Source: JAJFGI01 sp036397065
Lineage (GTDB): Bacteria > Pseudomonadota > Alphaproteobacteria > Kiloniellales > J153
NCBI GenBank assembly: GCA_036397065.1
Contig: DASWJP010000004.1
Coordinates: 39,192 to 103,191, forward strand
DNA: 64,000 nucleotides
Direction: 5' to 3'
Part shown: positions 47,049 to 54,761 of the stretch, piece by piece
Position numbering within the stretch: the stretch's first letter is position 1
Layout of the letters: the number at the start of each line of letters is the position of its first letter
The notes under the pieces: model-generated
The model's database searches: none
Seen by the model: the letters and a program-made list of their open reading frames with translations, nothing else
Told to the model about the DNA's origin: nothing
Program-made: the position numbers and the translations under genes

Positions 47049-47135
47049 CCGGCCGACAATTTCCTCACCTCGGCGGCGCGAGGCGCGCTAGTATTCCCGG
47101 ATAACGCCCGGCGGATGGGGTCTTGGGGGAGAGCC

Positions 47136-48452
47136 GTGGGTTTGAGTCTGTTCAGCAAGCTGACGGATCCGCTGTTCGCGGGTGCGGCACGGTCGCGCAA
47201 CCGCCCCTTCCTGGAGGCGGCCATGGCCAGCGCCGCCCTGGCCGCGGTCGCCGACGGCCCGGTCAGCCTGGCCGAGCGGCATACCCTGGATCAGGTGCTG
47301 GAAAGCATCGAGGCCTTGCGCGCCTTCGAGGTGCACGAAGCGGTGTCCGTCTTCGATAAATTTATCGCCGGTATCCGGGACGATCTGGCCAGCGGGCGGG
47401 CCGCGGCCTTGCGCGCCGTCTCGGTACTGGCTGACAACGCGGCCCTGTCACCGGTTCTGGTGCGCATCGCCATGGCCCTGGCCCGTGCCGATGGGGCCGT
47501 CACCACGCCGGTTCAGGAGGAACTGGCCGCCATCGCCGCGGCCCTGGGCCAGCAGATTCCCCAGGAAGCCGAGGCAACCCTGCTCGATATCGGGGCCGAC
47601 GGCGAGCCGGTCATCACCATCGTTCTCGGCAACGAAAAAGGCGGCACCGGCAAATCGACCACCGCCATGCATCTGGTGGTGGCCCTGCTGAAGCTGGGCC
47701 ACAACGTGGCCAGCATCGATCTGGATGGGCGGCAAGGCACGCTCACCCGGTATGTGGCGAACCGCGCCGCCCATGCGCACCGCAGCGGCGTGGACATTCC
47801 CATGTCGATCCATTGTGCCATTGCCGAATCCGATGCCCGCGACCGGGACGAGGGCTTCGTGCGCGACCGGGACCGTCTGCGTCACGCGTTTGCCGAGGCC
47901 GCGGGCTGCCGCTTCGTGGTGATCGATACGCCGGGCAGCAGCTCGCGCCTGTCGCATCTGGCCCACACCCATGCCGATATTCTGATCACGCCGCTCAACG
48001 ACAGCTTTCTCGACGTGGACGCGCTGGCGCGGATCGATCGCGAGCGCCGCGAGGTGCAGGGCCCCAGCCCGTACAGCGAGATGGTTCAGGCGCAAAGCGA
48101 ACAGCGTGTCGCCGCCGGGCGGGCGCCGATCGATTGGGTGGTCATGCGCAATCGATTGGCGCACATCGATGCGCGCAACTCGCGCGAGATGAGTACCCTT
48201 CTCGACCAGCTGGGCGAGCGCCTGCGCTTCCGTCTGGTGCAAGGATTCGGCGAACGGGTGGTCTTTCGCGAGCTGTTCTATCGCGGCCTGACCCTGTTCG
48301 ATCTGCCCGACGATGGAAGCCTGGAGCGCGCGCCAGCCAGCCATGTGCACGCGCGCTTGGAAATCGATGACTTGATGGGGGCGCTGGGTATCGGTGCAAT
48401 GAACATCGCCGCGCCAGGACGGGAATCCCGCACGGCGTCCGCCCGCCCATGA
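47136..48452 (+). CDS. mipZ: TerB-domain / MipZ (ParA-like division-plane ATPase) fusion
   Basis: 438 aa from GTG 47136, chosen for GGGGGAG just upstream (ATG 47115 possible). Residues about 20-145 are an all-helical TerB-like domain, with FLEAAMASAALAAVADGPVSLAE and later ALARADGAVTTPVQEELAAIA. Residues about 160-425 match MipZ: VLGNEKGGTGKSTTAMHLV with the deviant Walker A lysines (Lys168, Lys173), DLDGRQGTLTRY, VIDTPGSSSRLSHLAH, ITPLNDSFLDVDALARID, DWVVMRNRL and VVFRELFYRGLTLFDL. MipZ places the FtsZ ring away from ParB-marked poles. Caulobacter MipZ has no such N-terminal domain. Neighbours are a PBP gene and a VOC gene. Confidence 0.88.
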   Translation: MGLSLFSKLTDPLFAGAARSRNRPFLEAAMASAALAAVADGPVSLAERHTLDQVLESIEALRAFEVHEAVSVFDKFIAGIRDDLASGRAAALRAVSVLADNAALSPVLVRIAMALARADGAVTTPVQEELAAIAAALGQQIPQEAEATLLDIGADGEPVITIVLGNEKGGTGKSTTAMHLVVALLKLGHNVASIDLDGRQGTLTRYVANRAAHAHRSGVDIPMSIHCAIAESDARDRDEGFVRDRDRLRHAFAEAAGCRFVVIDTPGSSSRLSHLAHTHADILITPLNDSFLDVDALARIDRERREVQGPSPYSEMVQAQSEQRVAAGRAPIDWVVMRNRLAHIDARNSREMSTLLDQLGERLRFRLVQGFGERVVFRELFYRGLTLFDLPDDGSLERAPASHVHARLEIDDLMGALGIGAMNIAAPGRESRTASARP

Positions 48453-48901
48453 AAAAGCGCCAAGGCGAGCCCTGGATGGAGCCGGGCGCCTATGCGCGCA
48501 CCCTGCGCGGCTTCAACGTCAATCTTGCCGTGCGCGATGTGGCGGCATCGGTTGCCTTCCAGCGTGAGGTGCTGGGCGTCGAGGTCGTCTACAGCGATGC
48601 CGATCTGGGGGTGATGCGTCACGACGGCCACGAGTGGCTGGTCCACGCCGTCCATACCTATGTTGACGAGGACGGCGGTGAAATGCCCTTCCTGACTCAC
48701 ACCAAGGCGGCGGACAGCCGCGGCCGCGGGGTCGAATTGCGCCTCTACAACATCGATCCGGATGCGGCCGAGGCGCGGGCCCGGGCGCGCGGCGACCGGG
48801 TGTTGGCCGCATCGCAAGACAAGCCGCACGGCCTGCGCGAATGCTATTTGCTGGATCCGGACGGGTATGTCTGGGTGCCGGGCGTGCCCTGCGATAGTTA
48901 G
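48449..48901 (+). CDS. Glyoxalase/VOC-fold protein
   Basis: 150 aa. The vicinal-oxygen-chelate pattern is visible as NVNLAVRDVAASVAFQREVLG (about 25-45) and the C-terminal LRECYLLDPDGYVWV (about 131-145). Metal-ligand candidates His and Glu occur but no specific subfamily (lyase, dioxygenase, antibiotic resistance) can be assigned. The ATG overlaps the mipZ stop. It converges with the YgjP gene. Confidence 0.8.
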   Translation: MKKRQGEPWMEPGAYARTLRGFNVNLAVRDVAASVAFQREVLGVEVVYSDADLGVMRHDGHEWLVHAVHTYVDEDGGEMPFLTHTKAADSRGRGVELRLYNIDPDAAEARARARGDRVLAASQDKPHGLRECYLLDPDGYVWVPGVPCDS

Positions 48902-48928
48902 AATTTGGGCGCCAGCTAGATTTTACCT

Positions 48929-49633
48929 TCAACCGTAACGCAACAAGCGGTCGCCATTCGCGCGCAGCCAGTTGCGTGAAAGTGCCATGTCGCCGGTCAG
49001 GCGTTCGACCAATGCCCAGAACCGGGGACCGTGATTCATATGCTTCAAGTGTGCCACTTCGTGCGCGACCACATAGTCGAGCACGGCTTCGGGCGCCAGA
49101 ACCAGGCGCCAGGAAAAACTGAGATTGCCGTCGGCCGTGCAACTGCCCCAGCGGCTGGTGGTATCGCGCAGGGTGACGCGATTGACCGTGCGCCCGGCGG
49201 CACAGGCTTTATCCCGGGTCCGGTTGACGATCTCGCGCCGCGCCAGGGTCTTGAGAAAATCGGTCACCCGCCGGTGCAGGTGCTCCTGGTGGCCGGAAAC
49301 ATTGATGATGCCATTGGCCCGCCAAACGCCGCGCCGCGTGGCCGGCGCATGGCGTACCACATGATCTTCGCCCAGCAAGGGCAGGACCGCGCCATCGACG
49401 AACGGCACGCGCTCCGGCAAGGCGTTCAGATGGCCGAGAATCCACCCCGCCTTGTCCTCGGCGAAATCCAAACCTTGGCGCAACGACGTGCGCCGGGGCA
49501 ATGTCAGGCGCAAGGACCCGCCGCCATCCAAGCTGATGGAGATTCGCCGCGCGCGCGGGTTTCGCGACACGAGAAGCGGAACTTCCCGTTCGGCCACACG
49601 CAACACCTTGGTATCTTTAGGCTCATCCACCAT
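48929..49633 (-). CDS. YgjP-like zinc metallopeptidase (DUF45)
   Basis: 234 aa. The zinc motif HEVAHLKHMNHGPRFW (about 190-205: HExxH with a third His further on) and the preceding RDTTSRWGSCTADGNLSFSWRLVLAP are diagnostic of the YgjP/WLM-like family. No signal peptide, so cytoplasmic. Substrate is unknown. A promoter with its predicted start at the ATG suggests a leaderless mRNA. Confidence 0.88.
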   Translation of the reverse strand: MVDEPKDTKVLRVAEREVPLLVSRNPRARRISISLDGGGSLRLTLPRRTSLRQGLDFAEDKAGWILGHLNALPERVPFVDGAVLPLLGEDHVVRHAPATRRGVWRANGIINVSGHQEHLHRRVTDFLKTLARREIVNRTRDKACAAGRTVNRVTLRDTTSRWGSCTADGNLSFSWRLVLAPEAVLDYVVAHEVAHLKHMNHGPRFWALVERLTGDMALSRNWLRANGDRLLRYG

Positions 49634-49639
49634 AGATAT

Positions 49640-49667
49640 AGTATACCGGTCTTCAAGGCAGGAACAA
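49640..49667 (-). promoter_or_regulatory. Promoter of the YgjP gene (possibly leaderless)
   Basis: Reading leftward, TTGTTC (49667-49662), 16-base spacer and TATACT (49645-49640). The expected start, about seven bases beyond the -10, falls on the ATG at 49633, leaving little or no 5' leader. Confidence 0.5.
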
Positions 49668-49726
49668 GGACTAGCGGTGCCAGCCTAGCACCCGAGTTCC
49701 TAGCGGACCGTAAACCACTGAAACTG

Positions 49727-50623
49727 TTAGGATTGGATCCGTTCCGCCTCGTGTAGCAGCAAGGCCTGCTTGCGTTTCAGGCCCCAGCGGTAACCGCCCA
49801 AGGCTCCGTCCTGGCGCAGCGCCCGGTGGCAGGGAATGACGATGGAGACCGGATTGGTGGCACAGGCGCGGCCCACCGCGCGCTGGCCGCGGGGCACGCC
49901 GATGGTATCGGCGATCTCGGAATAGGTGCGCGTCTCGCCCGGCGGGATGGCGATCAGCTCCTGCCAGACCCGCCGCTGAAAGGCGGTGGCGCGCACGTCC
50001 AGCGGCAAATCCGCATGGGGCGTCGCACCGGCGAGATAACGCAACACCGCATCCACCGCCGGGGCGATGGCGGCTTCGTCCGGGGCGATGGAATCGGCAT
50101 GCGGGAATTCGGCGCGCAGGGCGGCGACCAGCGGCGCATCCGTATCGCCCAGGCACAGGAAACACACCCCCTTGGCGGTGGCGGCCACCAGCAACCGGCC
50201 CAGGGTCGAGCCGACGATGGCATAGGCCATGCGCGCGCCCTTGCCGCCCTTGGCATAGGAGGCGGGCGTCATGCCCAGATGGGCCTGGGCCTGCTCGTAG
50301 ACTCGGCTGGATGAGCCATAGCCGGCCCCATAGGTGGCCCCGGCCACGGATTCGCCGTTCTTCAATTCGTCGCGAAAGCGCCGGGTGCGCCGGGCATCCG
50401 CATAGTCGCGCGGCGAAACCCCCATGGCCCGCTTGAACAGGCGCTGCAGATGCCACGGGCTCAAGCCCACCGCCGCCGCCAGATCGGCCAGGGTGATGCC
50501 CTGGCCCGCGCGCTCGTCGATATAGGCGCAGGCAGCCCGGACACGCGCCAGGTTGCCGGGAGACATCCCGGCCGCTTTCGTCTGGCTGGCATGTTGGGCC
50601 TGCTGGGCGCGCGGTGTGGCCAT
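49727..50623 (-). CDS. ada: AraC-type HTH / O6-methylguanine-DNA methyltransferase (Ada-like)
   Basis: 298 aa. An AraC-family HTH (about 20-125: ITLADLAAAVGLSPWHLQRLFKRAMGVSP, GYGSSSRVYEQ) is fused to the methyltransferase domain (about 135-298). The alkyl-acceptor Cys is in IVIPCHRALR (about 262-271), followed by the GGYRWGLKRK block. Compared with E. coli Ada (354 aa), the N-terminal zinc-containing methylphosphotriester domain (four Cys) is missing, so methylphosphotriester-triggered activation is unlikely. Such Ada lacking that domain occurs in other proteobacteria. Confidence 0.9.
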   Translation of the reverse strand: MATPRAQQAQHASQTKAAGMSPGNLARVRAACAYIDERAGQGITLADLAAAVGLSPWHLQRLFKRAMGVSPRDYADARRTRRFRDELKNGESVAGATYGAGYGSSSRVYEQAQAHLGMTPASYAKGGKGARMAYAIVGSTLGRLLVAATAKGVCFLCLGDTDAPLVAALRAEFPHADSIAPDEAAIAPAVDAVLRYLAGATPHADLPLDVRATAFQRRVWQELIAIPPGETRTYSEIADTIGVPRGQRAVGRACATNPVSIVIPCHRALRQDGALGGYRWGLKRKQALLLHEAERIQS

Positions 50624-50832
50624 GGGTCGATCCTCGCCATCGTCAGCTTCGGCCCTGTTCTAGCGCCAAAGGGCGGCCCCGGCTATCCGAAGCTTGCGCG
50701 TCCCGGTCCACCCGCTCCTAGGCCAAATCCGGCCGCCCGGCGGCTTCCCGGGCGAGATCGCGCACGAATCGGAGTGCCCCCCGTCGCGGCGATCCGTACA
50801 GTCGGGCAAAACCGCTGGTATGGAGCGCCGTC

Positions 50833-51306
50833 ATGTCCAAGATTCTGTTCTCGTCCATGCCGACCGATCAGGCCGAGGCCTACTGGTCCGGGGCCCCCGA
50901 TGCCAACGGCCAGGCGCCTGAGGTGCATGTCTCATCCGGCGATGGTGTTCCCTGCCGCCACTGTCTGCACCATGTGGCCGAGGGGGAGCCCTATCTCATC
51001 CTCGCCTACCGGCCGTTTCCGCGCCTCCAGCCCTATGCCGAGACCGGGCCCATCTTTCTCCATGCCAAGCCGTGCGAGCGCTATCCGGAAACCGATCGCC
51101 TGCCGCCCATGATCCTGTCGACGGAGCCGCGCTTGTTGAAGGGCTATGGCGAGACCGATCGCATCGTCTATGGAACGGGTGCGATCGTTGCCTCGGCCGA
51201 ATTGGCGGCAGCGGCAGTCAAGATCTTGGCGCGCGAGGAGATCCGTTACGTGCACGTGCGCTCGGTGTTGAACAACTGCTTCTCCTGCCGCATCGATCGG
51301 GCCTGA
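50833..51306 (+). CDS. DUF1203 family protein
   Basis: 157 aa soluble protein of unknown function. It matches the DUF1203 pattern: VPCRHCLHHVAEGEPYLILAYRPF (about 39-62) with a CxxC, then PYAETGPIFLHAKPCERY and the C-terminal YVHVRSVLNNCFSCRIDR with a second CxxC. Four paired Cys could bind a metal, though that is only inferred. Divergent from the ada-like gene. Confidence 0.8.
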   Translation: MSKILFSSMPTDQAEAYWSGAPDANGQAPEVHVSSGDGVPCRHCLHHVAEGEPYLILAYRPFPRLQPYAETGPIFLHAKPCERYPETDRLPPMILSTEPRLLKGYGETDRIVYGTGAIVASAELAAAAVKILAREEIRYVHVRSVLNNCFSCRIDRA

Positions 51307-51366
51307 GCGCACGGACATTCGATCCCGCCGATTGACCGGCCGCCGCTGAGCCCCCAGGATCGGCCC

Positions 51367-52290
51367 ATGAATTGGCCGACGCCGCCGGGCATCTACGGCA
51401 CCGCCGAACCGTTGTTCATTCTGCTCATGGCGCTGGCCATCGAGGCCTATCTCGGCGGGCTGCCGATACGCGGCGGCTGGGTGCCGCGGCCGCGCCGGGC
51501 CTTCGCCCGCTGGGTGCGCGAGGTGGAGCGACGCCTGAACCGGCCGGAGCGCAGCGCCGCCAACCGCCGTCTGCGCGGCACCGTGACGGTCGCGGCCATG
51601 GTCTTTGCGGCGCTGGCGGTGGGCGCCGCCGGCGGGCTGGTCAGCCGCTATTACCCGTTCGGCTGGCTGATCGAGCTTCTGTTCCTGCCGTTGCTGCTCT
51701 CGCAACGGGGCCTCTGGCGGCGGGGTGCGGCCGTGGCCGATGCGCTCAAGGACGGCAGCCTGATTCAAGCCCGCGAAGCGCTGCGCCCGCTGGTGCGTGA
51801 GCGGATCGAGGCCTCGCGCCTCGACGGCTTGGATGGCGCCGGCCTCATCGAGGTGACCATTGCCGGCATGGGCTTGCGCTTTGCCGCCCTGCTGGTCGGG
51901 CCGGTGTTCTGGTACGTGGTGCTCGGCCTGCCCGGTTTGCTGATGCAACAGGCGGCCTATGTGATGGACTTGACCCTGGGCGGCCGGGCCGGGGAGTTCG
52001 GCCGCGCGGCGGAACGGCTGGAGCGCATTGTATCAGCACCGCCGCGGGCGATTGCGGCGCTGTTCCTGGCCGCCGCCGCGGCCTTCATTCCCGGTGGAAA
52101 GCCGCTGGCCGCGCTGCGCTGCGTGGCCGCGCGCCGGGGCGGTCCCGCCGCCGCCCTTGCCGCCGCCCCGGGGACGGCAACCGGTCCGGCCCGGTTGGCC
52201 CGGGCCCTGGTGGTCTTCGCCGTGGCCTGCCTGTTTCAGGCCGCGTTCATCGGCCTGCTGGCGCTTGCCCGCCTCAGCCTCGGCCGATAG
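51367..52290 (+). CDS. cobD: Adenosylcobinamide-phosphate synthase CobD/CbiB
   Basis: Membrane enzyme that attaches the aminopropanol arm in cobalamin synthesis. 307 aa with about five hydrophobic segments. The N-terminal LLMALAIEAYLGGLP and the central GLIEVTIAGMGLRFAALLVGPVFWYVVLGLPG block correspond to family motifs. It is on the opposite strand to cobC and cobS and converges with the SYLF gene. Confidence 0.82.
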   Translation: MNWPTPPGIYGTAEPLFILLMALAIEAYLGGLPIRGGWVPRPRRAFARWVREVERRLNRPERSAANRRLRGTVTVAAMVFAALAVGAAGGLVSRYYPFGWLIELLFLPLLLSQRGLWRRGAAVADALKDGSLIQAREALRPLVRERIEASRLDGLDGAGLIEVTIAGMGLRFAALLVGPVFWYVVLGLPGLLMQQAAYVMDLTLGGRAGEFGRAAERLERIVSAPPRAIAALFLAAAAAFIPGGKPLAALRCVAARRGGPAAALAAAPGTATGPARLARALVVFAVACLFQAAFIGLLALARLSLGR

Positions 52291-52299
52291 GCGGCCGGA

Positions 52300-53001
52300 T
52301 TATGGCAGCGACTTGCGCAAGGCGTCGGCGTCGCGGTTGACGAACTTGCGTTCGAGAACGATCTCCCGCGCCGGCGCGACGGCACCGTAGTACGCGTCGT
52401 TCAGGTCCTGGCGGTTGAGAATTTTCGCGCCCTCCAGAGAGCCGCCGCCGAACAGGCCGACGGCCCGGGAATAGGCATAGATGTCCTTGTTCAAATTCGT
52501 GGTGGTCGACGCCTCGACCCCGCGGCCCAACGGCCCGACGGCGATGCTGACATCGCCGCCGAGCTTGAACTCGTTGGCCATGAACGCTTCCACCGCGCCG
52601 TCGTTCATCAAGGCGAAGATCACCTCGGCCACCTGCCCGCCGATTTGCAGGCCGATGCTGCCGGCGATCAGGGTATAGAACGCCGGCGAGCTCCACGTGC
52701 CGTCGCTGCCGCGCACCATGAGCAGGCCGGAGCCGCCCTCGGCGCCGATAATGAAACCGCCTTTCACCAGCTCCGGAATGATCAGGACGCCGCGCGCCTT
52801 CTCGACCACTTGCCGGGCTTCCGGCATTTCCTTGTCGTTCATCATGCGCTCGACCGTAAAGCGCGATTCTTCGACCAGCTCCTCGGCCGTCACGTCGGCG
52901 GCGGCCGGGCGGGGGGCGGCGGCAACCAGCGCGATGCTCGCCGTTACGGCCAGCAGAAAGCCAAGGTGCCAGTCCGGCAGGAGTGAGAAAATTCGAGTCA
53001 T
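52300..53001 (-). CDS. Exported SYLF (YSC84-like) lipid-binding protein
   Basis: 233 aa. A signal peptide (about residues 8-35, ending AAPRPAAADV) precedes a SYLF/Ysc84 domain: ARGVLIIPELVKGGFIIGAEGGSGLLMVR (about 69-97) and GSIGLQIGGQVAEVIFALMND. Bacterial SYLF proteins are periplasmic and bind phosphoinositide-like lipids in some cases; their role is unclear. It lies between cobD and cobC but is probably unrelated to cobalamin. Confidence 0.87.
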   Translation of the reverse strand: MTRIFSLLPDWHLGFLLAVTASIALVAAAPRPAAADVTAEELVEESRFTVERMMNDKEMPEARQVVEKARGVLIIPELVKGGFIIGAEGGSGLLMVRGSDGTWSSPAFYTLIAGSIGLQIGGQVAEVIFALMNDGAVEAFMANEFKLGGDVSIAVGPLGRGVEASTTTNLNKDIYAYSRAVGLFGGGSLEGAKILNRQDLNDAYYGAVAPAREIVLERKFVNRDADALRKSLP

Positions 53002-53112
53002 GGGAGGCCTCCATACATTGGTGGCGGAGATCGATTGCAGGCTGGAACGGTTGCATTGATTCGCGCCGCGCGCCAGTGGTCCGTGGCGCGCGTCCGGCGC
53101 CGTGACGCGCCC

Positions 53113-53763
53113 CTAGAGCAGCGTTTTCGGCAGGACGTTCACCAGGCGCACGCACCAGGCATCCGCCTCGTGCGGCGCATGGCTGCCGGAGCTGCCGGCG
53201 ATGTGGTCCAAACAGGTCAGCGCGCAATTGTCGACGGCAATCGACAGCGCCCGCTCCGGCTCCAGGCCCAGGGCAATGGCCACCGCGGCGCGGATGGTGC
53301 CGCCATGGGTCACCGCCACGATATCGCGCCCGGCATGGGCGGCGGACAGTCGCTGCACGGTCGCCGCCACCCGCTCGATCACCGCCACGAAGCTTTCCCC
53401 TCCGGGCGGCGCTTCGTGCGCCGGGGCCAGCCAGAAGCGGTGCCAGGCGCCGTCCCGCTGGGCCTTCAGTTCGGCATTGGTCATCCCTTGCCACGCACCG
53501 AAATGTTGCTCCGCCAGATCTGTCTCGATCAACGGTGTGGCGGGCGCCGGCGCCATCTCGGCGGCAATCGCCGCGGCGGTGCGCTGGGTGCGCCGCAGAT
53601 GCGTGGTCACCCACACGGCATCGCGCGGCAAAACCCGGGAGAGAAAACGGAAGGTTTCCTGGTCCGAACAATCGCAGTCGAAATCGTCCTGTCCGTAGAT
53701 GCGCCCCTGGTGGCCGACCACCGGGGCATGGCGCACCCACCACCAGCGCGTGATCGTGCTCAT
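53113..53763 (-). CDS. cobC: Histidine phosphatase family protein (probable alpha-ribazole phosphatase CobC)
   Basis: 216 aa. The phosphohistidine motif is RHAP in WWWVRHAPVVGHQGRIYGQ (about 8-26), where the family consensus is RHG/RHA. The second catalytic His is in AVTHGGTIRAAVAIAL (about 154-169). The protein opens WWWVRHAP like other alphaproteobacterial CobC. Its start overlaps the cobS stop (ATGA), which supports removal of the 5'-phosphate from alpha-ribazole phosphate or adenosylcobalamin phosphate. Confidence 0.83.
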   Translation of the reverse strand: MSTITRWWWVRHAPVVGHQGRIYGQDDFDCDCSDQETFRFLSRVLPRDAVWVTTHLRRTQRTAAAIAAEMAPAPATPLIETDLAEQHFGAWQGMTNAELKAQRDGAWHRFWLAPAHEAPPGGESFVAVIERVAATVQRLSAAHAGRDIVAVTHGGTIRAAVAIALGLEPERALSIAVDNCALTCLDHIAGSSGSHAPHEADAWCVRLVNVLPKTLL

Positions 53764-54665
53764 GCCGCCGCCACCGCCAGCAGGATGGCGATCTCGGCAA
53801 CCTGCTCGACGGCGCCGAGCACATCACCGCTATAGCCGCCGATCTGCCGCCGGGCCAGTGCGGCCAGGGCGGCCGCGGCGGCGGCCCCGGCGATCAGCGC
53901 AATCACGGTGGTGCCGGGCCCGAGGATCACCAGCGCGATCAGCGCGGCCAGCCCGGCGCCGGTGGCGATCGTGGCCGGCTCCGGCACGCCGGCCCTGGCG
54001 GCCAGGCCATCGGGGCGGGCCAGGGGCAGGGCACGCATGACCGCCGGCAACCCGGCGCGGGCCCCGGCGTGGGCGGCGGTCAGCGCGGCGGCCACGGCCC
54101 AAGGTGCGGCGATGGCCGCCAAGGCGGCCGCCCGCACTCCGACCGAGAGGATGAGCGCCAGGGTACCGAAGGTGCCGATGCGGGAATCGCGCATGATGGC
54201 CAGCTTGTCTGCGCGGGCGAAGGCGCCGGCAAACCCGTCGGCCACATCCGCCAGACCGTCTTCGTGCAGGGCGCCGCTGGCCGCCGCCGTCGCGCCCACC
54301 GCCAGCAACGCCGCGGCCCAGGGCGGCACGCCCAGCCCGCTGGCCAGGGCAAAGACCGCGGCCCCGATGGCGCCGATCACGGCGCCCACCACGGGAAAGG
54401 CCCAACTCGCCCGCGCGATGCCCGCGCCCGAGTCGTTCAAATTGCCCGAGTCGTGCACATCGACCGGCGCGTTCCGATCGCGCGGCTCCTGCCAATCGCT
54501 CGACTCGTTCCAGTCGTCGCGATCGTCCGCCTGGCCCTCGGTTCGCGCCGGGCCGGGCCAGGGCATGCTGCTGAGCAGGCCCCAGCAGAGCCGGATGTCG
54601 CCGAGCAGGCGGGTACCATTGAACGGCTGTGGAATGTCTTCGTCTGTCGGTTTTTCGGTGGTCAT
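53760..54665 (-). CDS. cobS: Adenosylcobinamide-GDP ribazoletransferase CobS with hydrophilic insertion
   Basis: Joins alpha-ribazole to adenosylcobinamide-GDP in the membrane. 301 aa from ATG 54665. Core motifs: the ALHEDGLADVADGFAGAFARADKLAIMRDSRIGTFG region, with the Asp-rich DGLADVADG signature, and several hydrophobic helices. Between the first segment (LSSMPWPGP) and the ARASWAFPVVG helix there is an Asp/Asn/Glu/Ser-rich stretch of about 40 residues (41-82) not seen in the 247-residue E. coli CobS. Divergent from cobT, with 96 bases between. Confidence 0.88.
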   Translation of the reverse strand: MTTEKPTDEDIPQPFNGTRLLGDIRLCWGLLSSMPWPGPARTEGQADDRDDWNESSDWQEPRDRNAPVDVHDSGNLNDSGAGIARASWAFPVVGAVIGAIGAAVFALASGLGVPPWAAALLAVGATAAASGALHEDGLADVADGFAGAFARADKLAIMRDSRIGTFGTLALILSVGVRAAALAAIAAPWAVAAALTAAHAGARAGLPAVMRALPLARPDGLAARAGVPEPATIATGAGLAALIALVILGPGTTVIALIAGAAAAAALAALARRQIGGYSGDVLGAVEQVAEIAILLAVAAA

Positions 54666-54761
54666 CGGGGGCTGGTTATAGGACAGTTGCGCCGTTCCGC
54701 AAACGGCAACCTTCGGCGCCGCGTCTCCGCGTGCCTGGGTCCATCGATACGGGGAGATTGC

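Noticed and set aside
49727..50623. Ada lacking its N-terminal zinc domain as a truncation
   Set aside because: The start is well placed and the AraC-methyltransferase architecture occurs widely, so it is a known variant and not a broken gene.
54666..54761. Cobalamin riboswitch between cobS and cobT
   Set aside because: The divergent gap is only 96 bases, too short for the known cobalamin riboswitch, and no B12-box-like sequence was seen there or before cobD.
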